A DNA stretch of 7,223 bases from Oscillospiraceae bacterium (GCA_029068025.1 JAIEDJ010000315.1:1-7223), one strand, 5' to 3'; shown: positions 1-5,762, counted from the first letter of the stretch. Notes: generated from the letters alone by a model not told the origin. Made by a program: numbers and translations.

Positions 1-626
1 GGCACATAAGGATCTCCGTGAGTGATCTCGATATAATCCTTGAGATCCTCCATCATCAGATCCTCCTTTTTAGCAAGGGGGCTGTCATCCTTAACCGCCA
101 GCATATAGGAGAATTCAGCGACTGTATCGTGATTCAGCCTCTTTTCATTGAACATATCAAGAAAATATTTCTCAAATCCCGCTTGGTAGCGAACTATTCC
201 GAGATTAAAGTCTCCGCGGATCACATTGTTGATCGTCCGCATTGAGTTGGTCTCCTTGTAGAAGATCTCAGCGGGTTCATCAAGCGAGATATGCTTGGAG
301 AATTCCGCCATGGCAAGCGAAAAATAGCTTGCTCTCGGAACACATATCGAAAAGGTTTGCTTGTGCACTTTGCCGTTTCGGTATATCTCCTCGACCTCTT
401 CGACCTGGGAGACGATCCGCCGCGCTCTGCGGAGGAACTCATCGCCGTCGGGGGTGGTGGTTATTCCTTTTGAGGTGCGCTTGAAGATCGTGATACCGAG
501 TGATTCCTCCAGCTCTTTTATGGCACGCGAAAGGTTCGGCTGTCCCATATATAGGTTCTCGGCAGCCTTGCTTATTGATTGGGTTTTTGCGACTTCCACC
601 GCGTATTTCAAATGCAGAATGTTCAT
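1..626 (-). CDS. LysR-type transcriptional regulator, C-terminus cut by window edge
   Basis: Reading the minus strand from the ATG at 624-626 gives 208 uninterrupted codons running off the left edge. The N-terminus (MNILHLKYAVEVAKTQSISK, then AAENLYMGQPNLSRAIKELE) is a textbook LysR winged helix-turn-helix at about residues 1-60, with the conserved A-A-x-x-L and Q-P-x-L-S-x-x-I positions. A linker helix (about 60-90) and the start of the periplasmic-binding-protein-like effector domain follow. Family members are about 290-310 residues, so roughly the last third is missing. A GGAG seven bases before the ATG supports this start. The gene follows ilvN by 94 bases on the same strand and may be cotranscribed with ilvBN, since I see no convincing promoter in the gap. 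Control of ilvBN by this regulator is inference from position; the effector is unknown. Confidence 0.9.
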   Translation of the reverse strand, partial: MNILHLKYAVEVAKTQSISKAAENLYMGQPNLSRAIKELEESLGITIFKRTSKGITTTPDGDEFLRRARRIVSQVEEVEEIYRNGKVHKQTFSICVPRASYFSLAMAEFSKHISLDEPAEIFYKETNSMRTINNVIRGDFNLGIVRYQAGFEKYFLDMFNEKRLNHDTVAEFSYMLAVKDDSPLAKKEDLMMEDLKDYIEITHGDPYV

Positions 627-648
627 ACAAAACTCCGTATCTTGATCC

Positions 649-718
649 GCGCCGGAGGCGCACTTAAAACGTCAATTGTTCTTTATGCAACACCGCACAA
701 AGACTATGCGGCAGTTGC
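649..718 (-). other. ilvN-LysR gap with two hairpins
   Basis: The 94-base gap between ilvN and the LysR gene holds two inverted repeats. The first (687-718) has an outer 5-bp stem GCAAC/GTTGC and an inner 5-bp stem CCGCA/TGCGG separated by a small internal loop. The second (649-661) is a perfect 5-bp stem GCGCC/GGCGC with a 3-base loop. Neither is followed by a T-tract on the minus strand, so they are not classical Rho-independent terminators. A TTGACG (670-675, minus) could be a -35 box, but no -10 box lies at the right distance. They may be RNA-stabilising or attenuating structures between ilvBN and the regulator. Confidence 0.4.
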
Positions 719-720
719 GT

Positions 721-1191
721 TTAGTCGCGTTCAAGAGCCGTGATCCCGGAACGGACCATCTTGATTATTCCGAACGGCTTTAAAAGATCTATAAACGCGT
801 CGATCTTGCCCGGCTCGCCGGTAAGCTCCAGCATAATGGAATCGGCGGCAACGTCTACGGGCTTGGCGCGGTAGAGGTTCGCGATCTCGATTATTTTGTG
901 ACGATCCTCGGAGTTTTTTCCGGCTCTTATCAGAATGTGCTCACGCGTTACCGCGTCGGTGAGTATCTTTACCTCGTGTACATCGTAGAGCTTCATCAGC
1001 TGATTTTTGATCTGCTCTAAACTTCTGAGATCTGCGGCTACAACGATAGTGAGCCGCGAGATATTGGATTCCTCGGTCTCGGCAGCGTTAAGGCTCTTGA
1101 TATTGAAGCAGCGTCTGTTGAACAGACCGCCCACGCGCGGCAGAACGCCGTTCGAGTTGTTTACTTTAACGGATAATACGTATTCTTGCAT
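721..1191 (-). CDS. ilvN: Acetolactate synthase small (regulatory) subunit IlvN/IlvH
   Basis: This 156-residue protein has the length and domain plan of the small subunit of acetohydroxyacid synthase. It binds the catalytic subunit, raises its activity and gives feedback inhibition by valine. Residues about 3-75 form the ACT domain (YVLSVKVNNSNGVLPRVGGL, then FNIKSLNAAETEESNISRLT). About 80-156 form the C-terminal IlvN domain (ILIRAGKN..., then IMLELTGEPGKIDAFIDLL and a closing GITALERD). The ATG at 1189-1191 lies 5 bases after the ilvB stop. Its Shine-Dalgarno GGAGG (1202-1206) sits inside the last codons of ilvB, so translation is probably coupled. If the upstream ilvB really ends early at its amber codon, ilvN translation could suffer polar effects. 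Stop codon is TAA. The identification is secure. Confidence 0.96.
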   Translation of the reverse strand: MQEYVLSVKVNNSNGVLPRVGGLFNRRCFNIKSLNAAETEESNISRLTIVVAADLRSLEQIKNQLMKLYDVHEVKILTDAVTREHILIRAGKNSEDRHKIIEIANLYRAKPVDVAADSIMLELTGEPGKIDAFIDLLKPFGIIKMVRSGITALERD

Positions 1192-1196
1192 GATGT

Positions 1197-2882
1197 TTAT
1201 GCCTCCAGATCAATTTCCGTGATCGGGTCTACTACCGGCTTTCCGGCAGGGATCATCGGAAGAACGTTGATATCGCGGTCTATGCGCGCCTCTATCATAC
1301 AGGGCGCGGTCTTTGAGATCTCAAGTGCCTTTTTCAGAACAGGCTCTATCTCATCGTTCTTTTCGATCACAAACGTCTGTATTCCGAAGCTCTCACCGAG
1401 CTTAACATAGTCTATGTGACGGTTATCAAGAGTAGTCTGCGAGAAGTGCTTTTCGTAAAACAGCCGCTGCCACTGACGCACCATTCCGAGAACATGGTTG
1501 TTGATAACGATCTCGATTATCGGGATATTGTGCGCGGAGGCAGTGATCAGCTCGTTTAAGTTCATGGCAAAGCTGCCGTCACCCGCGATGTTGATAACGG
1601 TCTTGTCGGGGCAGCCGACCTTTGCGCCAATGGACGCGCCGAGACCGAAGCCCATAGTTCCCAGACCGCCCGAGGAGATGAAGCTTCTCGGGTTTCTGTA
1701 GCGGTAATACTGTGCCGCCCACATCTGATTCTGACCGACCTCGGTAGCGATAACAGCGCTGCCATCGGTCAGCTCGTCAAGCTTTTCAATGACCGCCTGC
1801 GGAGTAACGGGGAACTCGTCTGTGCCTTTAAGCACAGGCTCGCTGAAGTCCTTTGTGATCATTTCCTCTGTCCAGGCGTTTTTCTTTTGAGTGATTTTAT
1901 TATTTAATAATGCCAGAATTTGCTTCACATCACCGGGAACAGCCGTGTAGGCCTCAACATTCTTGTTGAACTCGGCAGGGTCTATGTCGATGTGAATGAT
2001 CTTCGCGTTTTTTCCGAACACGGCGGGATCACCGATAACCCGGTCGGAGAAGCGCGTGCCTATTCCGATGAACAGATCGCAGGAGTTGAGCGCGGCAGCC
2101 GCCTTGACGGTTCCGTGCATACCAAGCATACCGATATAGCGGCGGTCTCTCTGATCGAACGCGCCCTGTCCCATCAGTGAACAGGAAACCGGAGCGTCGC
2201 AAAGCTCCGCGAATTTCTTAAGCTCGTTCTCGGCGTTTGATGAGACAACTCCTCCGCCCGCGTAGATATAGGGGCGCTCGGAGTTTTTGATAAGCTCAAC
2301 AAGAGTATTGATGTCATCGTCCTATATTTCGCATGCCGAGAAAATATCGGCATGCGCCTTGGGCGTGTACTCGCATTTTGCCGCGGTGATATCCTTGGGG
2401 ATATCCACAAGAACTGGCCCCTTGCGTCCGCTCCCGGCGATCTGAAACGCCAGACGCAGCGTATCGGCAAGCTCTTCCACGTTCTTTACGATAAAATTGT
2501 GCTTGGTGATGGGGATGGTAACGCCTGTGATATCCACTTCCTGGAAAGAATCCAGTCCCAGCAGATTACAGGAAACGTTTCCCGTAATGGCAACAAGCGG
2601 GATAGAATCCATGTACGCGGTGGCAAGTCCCGTTGTGAGGTTGGTAGCGCCGGGACCCGAGGTCGCGATAACTACACCGGTCTTGCCCGTGGCGCGCGAG
2701 AAGCCGTCCGCCGCGTGGCACGCTCCCTGTTCGTGAGATGTGATGATATGGCGGATCTTGTCGCTGTATTTGTATAAGCTGTCGTAAATATTGAGCACGG
2801 CTCCGCCCGGATAGCCGAAAACGGTATCAGCGCCTTGCTCCAGAAGACATTCTATAATGATGTCAGAACCCGATAACTGCAT
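1197..2882 (-). pseudogene. ilvB: Acetolactate synthase large subunit, interrupted by an in-frame TAG
   Basis: The catalytic subunit of acetohydroxyacid synthase (EC 2.2.1.6) condenses pyruvate to acetolactate, or pyruvate plus 2-oxobutyrate to acetohydroxybutyrate, the first committed step of valine, leucine and isoleucine synthesis. Codons 1-186 carry the Pyr domain: GYPGG at 23-27, the catalytic glutamate at about 51 in SHEQGACHAADGF, and ATSGPGATN. Codon 187 is TAG (2322-2324). The same frame then continues without a gap through the central FAD-binding-type domain (AGGGVV; GIGTRFSDR) and the thiamine-diphosphate domain (GDGSFAMN near 434, closing NN near 462, then GMVRQWQ) to TAA at 1197-1199. 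With the TAG read as sense it would be 561 residues, normal for the family. The start ATG (2880-2882) follows AGAAAGGAAC. No indel is needed to explain the break. Neither fragment alone holds both halves of the active site. Confidence 0.93.
2322..2324 (-). other. In-frame amber codon inside ilvB
   Basis: The plus-strand bases CTA at 2322-2324 read TAG on the minus strand at codon 187 of ilvB, between Cys-Glu-Ile and Asp-Asp-Asp. A single C-to-T change from CAG (Gln) is the simplest origin, though Tyr, Lys, Glu, Leu, Ser or Trp codons are also one step away. TAG appears to be an ordinary stop in this genome. It ends the first TauE/SafE gene (3490-3492), where read-through would enter the wrong frame for the next gene, and it ends the GNAT gene (5763-5765). 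Genome-wide recoding of TAG is therefore unlikely. Confidence 0.9.
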
Positions 2883-2930
2883 TTTTAATGTTCCTTTCTC
2901 TCTGATCTGTAATTTGTCTGTATTTGCTGC

Positions 2931-2945
2931 TTCCGCTCTGCGGAA
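2931..2945 (-). other. Hairpin in the ilvB 5' leader
   Basis: The leader between the predicted ilvB transcription start (about 2972) and its ATG is roughly 90 bases. It contains the perfect inverted repeat TTCCGC-AGA-GCGGAA (6-bp stem, 3-base loop), with an alternative CCGCT/AGCGG pairing that uses overlapping bases (2933-2950). No T-tract follows, so it is not a terminator. The leader is too short for a T-box and lacks T-box motifs. The role is unknown; mRNA stability is the simplest guess. Confidence 0.45.
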
Positions 2946-2978
2946 AGCGGCATTTTTAAATAATACATACCTGTTTAT

Positions 2979-3007
2979 ATTTTAACACATATCCGCTATG
3001 TTGTCAA
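2979..3007 (-). promoter_or_regulatory. Sigma-A-type promoter of ilvBN
   Basis: On the minus strand TTGACA (3002-3007) is followed by a 17-base spacer and TAAAAT (2979-2984), preceded by TGT, an extended -10 element. This is a near-consensus vegetative promoter pointing at ilvB, with transcription expected to begin around 2972. The strength of the match and the correct spacing make it a confident call by eye, although no start site has been measured. Confidence 0.8.
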
Positions 3008-3020
3008 CGACATAATGTCG
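3000..3020. promoter_or_regulatory. Adjacent palindromes over and beside the ilvB -35 box: candidate operator
   Basis: CGACAT-A-ATGTCG (3008-3020) is a perfect 13-bp palindrome with a one-base centre, abutting the upstream edge of the ilvB -35 box. GTTG-T-CAAC (3000-3008) is a second small palindrome covering the -35 box itself. Such placement fits a repressor site, or an activator contacting RNA polymerase at -35. The LysR-type regulator two genes downstream is one candidate binder. I do not recognise the motif as that of a known regulator. Confidence 0.45.
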
Positions 3021-3063
3021 GAAATTTTGGCATAAAAACCTTAAAAAAATTTATTTCGGCGAT

Positions 3064-3095
3064 TTGACAGATTTTGTTTAAAAATTTTGTATATT
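3064..3095 (+). promoter_or_regulatory. Probable promoter of the TauE/SafE pair
   Basis: A perfect TTGACA lies at 3064-3069 on the plus strand. The -10 box is less clear: TGTATA (3088-3093) is 18 bases away but a poor match, while TATATT (3090-3095) is a good match but 20 bases away. The spacer is AT-rich and contains repeated ATTTTGT. The promoter is divergent from that of ilvB, whose -35 box lies about 57 bp away. Confidence 0.5.
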
Positions 3096-3111
3096 TTGTA
3101 ACAAAAAATAA

Positions 3112-3141
3112 CCGTTATTATTTTCGGCATAATAACAACGG
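3112..3141 (+). promoter_or_regulatory. Alternative hairpins in the TauE/SafE leader that can cover the RBS
   Basis: GTTATTAT (3114-3121) and ATAATAAC (3129-3136) form a perfect 8-bp stem around a 7-base loop, ending just before the Shine-Dalgarno GGAG (3140-3143). CCGTT (3112-3116) can instead pair with AACGG (3137-3141), which overlaps the first two bases of that Shine-Dalgarno. The two stems share bases and compete. This could be a translational switch, a protein-binding dyad on DNA, or chance in AT-rich sequence. Confidence 0.35.
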
Positions 3142-3153
3142 AGCTGATTTTTT

Positions 3154-3492
3154 ATGATAAATTATTTTAAGGGCGGAGTGATAGGTCTGCTCAACGGATT
3201 TTTCGGATCGGGCGGGGGCGTGCTCGCCGTGCCTGTGCTGGAGCGCGAAAGCTCGCCTAACGAGGCGCATGCTACTTCTGTTGCGCTGATATTTATTTTA
3301 AGTCTTGTGACCGCCGTTTTCTACGGCTTCTATGGGAATCTTGACTTCGGTACTGCCTGGGATTACGTTCCTTGGGGCGTGGCGGGAGCGGTCGCGGGTT
3401 CGGTCTTTCTCAAAAAAATAAAAGCGCAGTGGCTTAAGCGCCTGTTCGGCGCGGTGGTCACTGCCGCAGCAATAAGAATGTTGTTTTCATAG
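3154..3492 (+). CDS. Half-size TauE/SafE (TSUP) membrane transporter subunit, first half
   Basis: This 112-residue, very hydrophobic protein matches the N-terminal repeat of TauE/SafE (formerly DUF81) transporters. It has the signature GLLNGFFGSGGGVLAVPVL at about 11-29 and the His-Ala-Thr-Ser element at 39-42. Four membrane segments are plausible (about 5-28, 40-60, 69-86, 94-111). Full-length family members are about 240-270 residues with two inverted-topology repeats, so this is half of one. It ends in TAG, followed 17 bases later by a second half-size gene with its own ribosome binding site. The two products probably assemble as a heterodimer. TSUP proteins move sulfite, sulfonates, thiosulfate or other small anions; the substrate here cannot be read from sequence. 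GGAG ten bases before the ATG supports the start. Confidence 0.85.
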   Translation: MINYFKGGVIGLLNGFFGSGGGVLAVPVLERESSPNEAHATSVALIFILSLVTAVFYGFYGNLDFGTAWDYVPWGVAGAVAGSVFLKKIKAQWLKRLFGAVVTAAAIRMLFS

Positions 3493-3508
3493 CGGTTGGG
3501 GGAATTTT

Positions 3509-3874
3509 ATGAATATTTTGATAGGTTTTCTGACAGGGGTTTTGGCTTCTATGGGACTTGGCGGAGGTTTTATACTTGTCGTGTGGCTTACCATGTTCAC
3601 GGGCGCGGAGCAGCGCGCGGCGCAGGGCGTGAATCTTTTGTTCTTTTTGCCTATCGCGCTGATCTCGCTGATAATACATCTCAAGAATGGTTTAGTGAAC
3701 AAGAGCCTTGTGAAAAAGCTTGCTCTGGGCGGCATCGCAGGCGCGGTGACAGGGACATTCGCGGCGCAGCATATGAGCAATGACTTCCTGAGGACACTGT
3801 TCGCGCTGTTTTTGCTGGGGTTCGGTCTTAGGGAACTGTTTTCAGGCAGCGAAAAAGCTCTGTCCGATGTGTGA
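3509..3874 (+). CDS. Half-size TauE/SafE (TSUP) membrane transporter subunit, second half
   Basis: This 121-residue membrane protein corresponds to the C-terminal repeat of TauE/SafE transporters: GFLTGVLASMGLGGGFILV at 6-24, then AAQGVNLLFFLP at 37-48, which is the second-repeat counterpart of the His-Ala-Thr-Ser element in its partner. Membrane segments are likely at about 3-27, 40-58, 72-88 and 93-111, with a short polar tail. A GGGGGA Shine-Dalgarno (3498-3503) sits in the 16-base gap after the preceding stop, so the pair is one operon with independent initiation. The two frames differ, and the gap contains a stop plus a proper ribosome binding site. That argues for a natural two-gene arrangement rather than a recent frameshift of a single gene. 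Confidence 0.85.
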   Translation: MNILIGFLTGVLASMGLGGGFILVVWLTMFTGAEQRAAQGVNLLFFLPIALISLIIHLKNGLVNKSLVKKLALGGIAGAVTGTFAAQHMSNDFLRTLFALFLLGFGLRELFSGSEKALSDV

Positions 3875-3896
3875 GACGTTTACGCGGGAGATCGTT

Positions 3897-4415
3897 TTAT
3901 AAGTGATCAGGCAGCTCCTTAAGAAACTTTTTCAGCTGCCGCTTGTTTTTGATCACCGCTGTTTTTTCGGGGAACTCCAAAGCCGCGCGTTTGAACTTTT
4001 CGCGGCGCTTGGCGGTTCGTCCGTCAAACAGTACCCAGCGCGCGAACTCTCTGTCCAGCTTTTCTGCGCAGCCGTCCGCCATGTCAGGGCGCGTGCTTCC
4101 TTTAAAGCTGCGGTAACGCTTTAACACGCGCCCGAAGCAGACAAATCTGTTGAACAGCAGCATAATTATCAGGTCGGATTCTTCAAGGCGGCGCTTGAAG
4201 TGCAGTCCCGAATATGTTCCGTCGATCACCCATGAAGTGTTTTTGTCAAGAAAATCCGCGACGATCTGTTCCTTTTCCGGGCGTTCGCGCTCCTGCCAAT
4301 CCGGCTTGTACTGAACTGTGTCCAGGTGCAGTACGGGGATATTGTAAAGCTCCCCGAGCTGCCTTGCGAGCGTGGATTTTCCCGCGCCCGAATATCCGAG
4401 TATCGATATTTTCAT
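3897..4415 (-). CDS. FlaR-like P-loop kinase-fold protein (DNA topology modulation protein family)
   Basis: A 172-residue P-loop NTPase related to adenylate kinase. It opens with MKISILGYSGAGKSTLARQL, whose GYSGAGKST at 7-15 is the Walker A motif. The hydrophobic LHLDTVQYKPDWQ (about 30-42), SWVIDGTYSG (about 61-70) and TRPDMADGC, followed by a conserved EK-D-EF-RW stretch, are typical of proteins annotated as DNA topology modulation protein FlaR. That name comes from old genetics. The fold suggests a small-molecule or nucleotide kinase, and the true substrate is unknown. AAGGAAG ten bases upstream of the ATG supports the start. The gene converges on the TauE/SafE pair (22-base gap) and diverges from the fliB homologue. 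No clear promoter of its own is visible in the AT-rich gap to the right. Confidence 0.85.
   Translation of the reverse strand: MKISILGYSGAGKSTLARQLGELYNIPVLHLDTVQYKPDWQERERPEKEQIVADFLDKNTSWVIDGTYSGLHFKRRLEESDLIIMLLFNRFVCFGRVLKRYRSFKGSTRPDMADGCAEKLDREFARWVLFDGRTAKRREKFKRAALEFPEKTAVIKNKRQLKKFLKELPDHL
3910..3950 (+). terminator. Possible terminator of the TauE/SafE transcript inside the flaR-like 3' end
   Basis: GGCAGCT (3910-3916) and AGCTGCC (3934-3940) form a perfect 7-bp stem around a 17-base loop, followed by GCTTG and five Ts (3946-3950) on the plus strand. It lies within the last codons of the convergent flaR-like gene. The 22-base gap between the two genes has no other terminator. The long loop and the offset of the T-tract make this a weak call. 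Confidence 0.35.
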
Positions 4416-4439
4416 AGGCTGATGACTTCCTTTCGCTGC

Positions 4440-4470
4440 GCCGCCGCTCTTGACAAGCGGCGGCTTATTT
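4440..4470 (+). terminator. GC-rich hairpin, possible plus-strand terminator, with a promoter -35 box in its loop
   Basis: GCCGCCGCT (4440-4448) and AGCGGCGGC (4456-4464) form a perfect 9-bp, nearly all-GC stem with a 7-base loop CTTGACA, followed by TTATTT on the plus strand. It could stop plus-strand transcripts entering from the TauE/SafE side. Because the TTGACA of the fliB promoter is in the loop, the repeat may equally be an operator. No T-tract follows on the minus strand. Confidence 0.4.
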
Positions 4471-4478
4471 GCTATAAT
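4450..4478 (+). promoter_or_regulatory. Perfect consensus sigma-A promoter of the fliB homologue
   Basis: TTGACA (4450-4455), exactly 17 spacer bases, then TATAAT (4473-4478). Both hexamers match the vegetative consensus completely. Transcription would start near 4485 and give a leader of about 35 bases before the fliB-like ATG. The -35 box occupies six of the seven loop positions of the 9-bp palindrome at 4440-4464, and the right arm of that palindrome fills the first half of the spacer. Confidence 0.85.
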
Positions 4479-4518
4479 ATAAAATAAACTTTGTATTCGT
4501 TATTTTTCGGAGGATGTT

Positions 4519-5709
4519 ATGAATTATAAACAGACAAAGCTGTTTTCGGAATTTCAATGTGTCGGCGGCAGCTGTGTGAATAACTGCTGCCATGACTGGT
4601 CTGTCCTGTGGAGCGGTGACGGTGTGGAGAAGCTCAAAGCGGCTTCAGACTGTTCGGAGAAGCTTAAGCGCCTTGTCCGGAGTGTGTTTGTTCAGTCTGA
4701 CAACGGAAAGTACAATATCAAACTCAAGGAAAACGGCGATTGTCCTTTTCAGCTGGAGGATGGGCTGTGCATTATACAGAAGGAGCTTGGGGAGAGTTAT
4801 CTTTCCGATGACTGCACGTTTTTTCCGCGAATAGGCTTTGCCGCAAGAAATTCCGTATACTGCAGCTGTGTTTTATCATGTCCCGCTGTTTTTCAAAAGC
4901 TGCTTGATGAGGAAAACGCTGCCGTTCTGCTGACTTTATCCGAAAAGCCCGATATCAGGGGTACAGTGCGTCAGTCGGCGGATCGGTCGGAGCTTGCGGC
5001 ATTGCGCCCGGAGCTTAAATATCATAAAGAACTGCTGGAGTTTTTCTATGAGATCATTTCCGACAAGCGTTTCAGCACGGAGGTGAACATAGTGCGCGGA
5101 GCGCTGGCGGCGGAGAAGCTCTCCGAGACCGCCGCCACAGACGGAAAGATCGCCGGAATGATCGAGGATCTGAGGGAAGCGCTTGAAGAAGATGATGTGA
5201 TCCGTGTTGTGGAGGAAGTTCATCCCGAGTATGAAGCGAAGCTGCGGATGTTTTCCGTTTATACGGAAAGTTTGTGCGGCAGTGCGCTTGCGGATCTTTT
5301 TAAGGACGGAGAGGGCAGGGCAGACGTGTCGGTATTCGCGTTTGCGGAGGAAAAGCTGGCGGCTTTGGTAAGGCCGTTTGGTTTCGGCAATATTGTTCTC
5401 GGGCTGCTTCTGGAGATGGAGGTTCCGTTCAGGTTCCGCAGCAAGTCTATTTATGAGAATTACTGCGAATTTGCCGTGGTTGCCGCAGTTGTAAAAATGA
5501 CCGCTTTGTCGGCTGTGATAAACGATAAGCTGTCTATCGAAACGGGAAACAGCAAAACGCCCGAGCTGTACGGGATCGACCGTGTGTCGGGATTGTGTTC
5601 GTTTGTTATTCGGAGAGTGAATCAGAATATCGGCGCGGTCAGGACGCTGTTTGAACTTTTCAGTCCCGGCGGGATAACACCGCGCGATATTGCTATGCTG
5701 ATAAAATAA
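4519..5709 (+). CDS. FliB-type flagellin lysine N-methylase homologue
   Basis: The 396-residue protein has the FliB family length and cysteine signature. C14-x4-C19-x3-CC(23-24)-x2-W27 near the N-terminus is followed by GDCPFQ (C75), GLCIIQKELG (C84) and the block DDCTFFPR (C99), ending in SCVLSCP-like cysteines at C115, C117 and C121. These clustered cysteines look like metal or Fe-S ligands. Characterised FliB methylates lysines of flagellin using S-adenosylmethionine. The C-terminal half is less conserved and mostly helical in character. A Shine-Dalgarno GGAGG (4509-4513) five bases before the ATG fixes the start, and a perfect consensus promoter precedes it. No flagellin or flagellar gene is in the window, and homologues are annotated in many clostridia, so the true target may not be flagellin. 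Confidence 0.85.
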   Translation: MNYKQTKLFSEFQCVGGSCVNNCCHDWSVLWSGDGVEKLKAASDCSEKLKRLVRSVFVQSDNGKYNIKLKENGDCPFQLEDGLCIIQKELGESYLSDDCTFFPRIGFAARNSVYCSCVLSCPAVFQKLLDEENAAVLLTLSEKPDIRGTVRQSADRSELAALRPELKYHKELLEFFYEIISDKRFSTEVNIVRGALAAEKLSETAATDGKIAGMIEDLREALEEDDVIRVVEEVHPEYEAKLRMFSVYTESLCGSALADLFKDGEGRADVSVFAFAEEKLAALVRPFGFGNIVLGLLLEMEVPFRFRSKSIYENYCEFAVVAAVVKMTALSAVINDKLSIETGNSKTPELYGIDRVSGLCSFVIRRVNQNIGAVRTLFELFSPGGITPRDIAMLIK

Positions 5710-5718
5710 TACATATTG

Positions 5719-5759
5719 AAAAAACGGCGGCTTTCCGGAAAATAAGGAGAGCCGCTGTT
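5719..5759 (-). terminator. Rho-independent terminator of the acetyltransferase unit, shared with convergent fliB
   Basis: Positions 5723-5736 pair with 5746-5759 to give a 14-bp stem (two G-T wobbles) around the 9-base loop 5737-5745. On the minus strand the stem runs straight into six Ts (plus-strand As at 5719-5724), a classic Rho-independent terminator just after the GNAT stop. On the plus strand no T-tract follows. It can still act as a 3' barrier for the fliB transcript, whose stop is 13 bases before it. Confidence 0.85.
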
Positions 5760-5762
5760 GTG

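Noticed and set aside
18..245. Plus-strand ORF antisense to the LysR gene
   Set aside because: No ribosome binding site and no family resemblance; the minus-strand LysR reading is clear.
2322..2324. Genome-wide recoding of TAG as a sense codon
   Set aside because: TAG ends the first TauE/SafE gene and the GNAT gene in this window at positions where read-through makes no sensible extension.
2174..2470. 98-codon minus-strand ORF over the ilvB amber region that might reflect a frameshifted true gene
   Set aside because: It is in a different frame, is Arg/Ser-rich and resembles no protein; the ilvB frame on both sides of the TAG is continuous and conserved.
2883..2953. A 22-codon small ORF in the ilvB leader (ATG 2951-2953 to TAA just before the ilvB ATG) as an attenuation leader peptide
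   Set aside because: It contains only one Leu, one Ile and no Val, no recognisable ribosome binding site precedes it, and no terminator hairpin follows; it also runs through the ilvB Shine-Dalgarno.
2883..2975. T-box riboswitch upstream of ilvB
   Set aside because: The leader is only about 90 bases, has no T-box consensus and no terminator with a T-tract.
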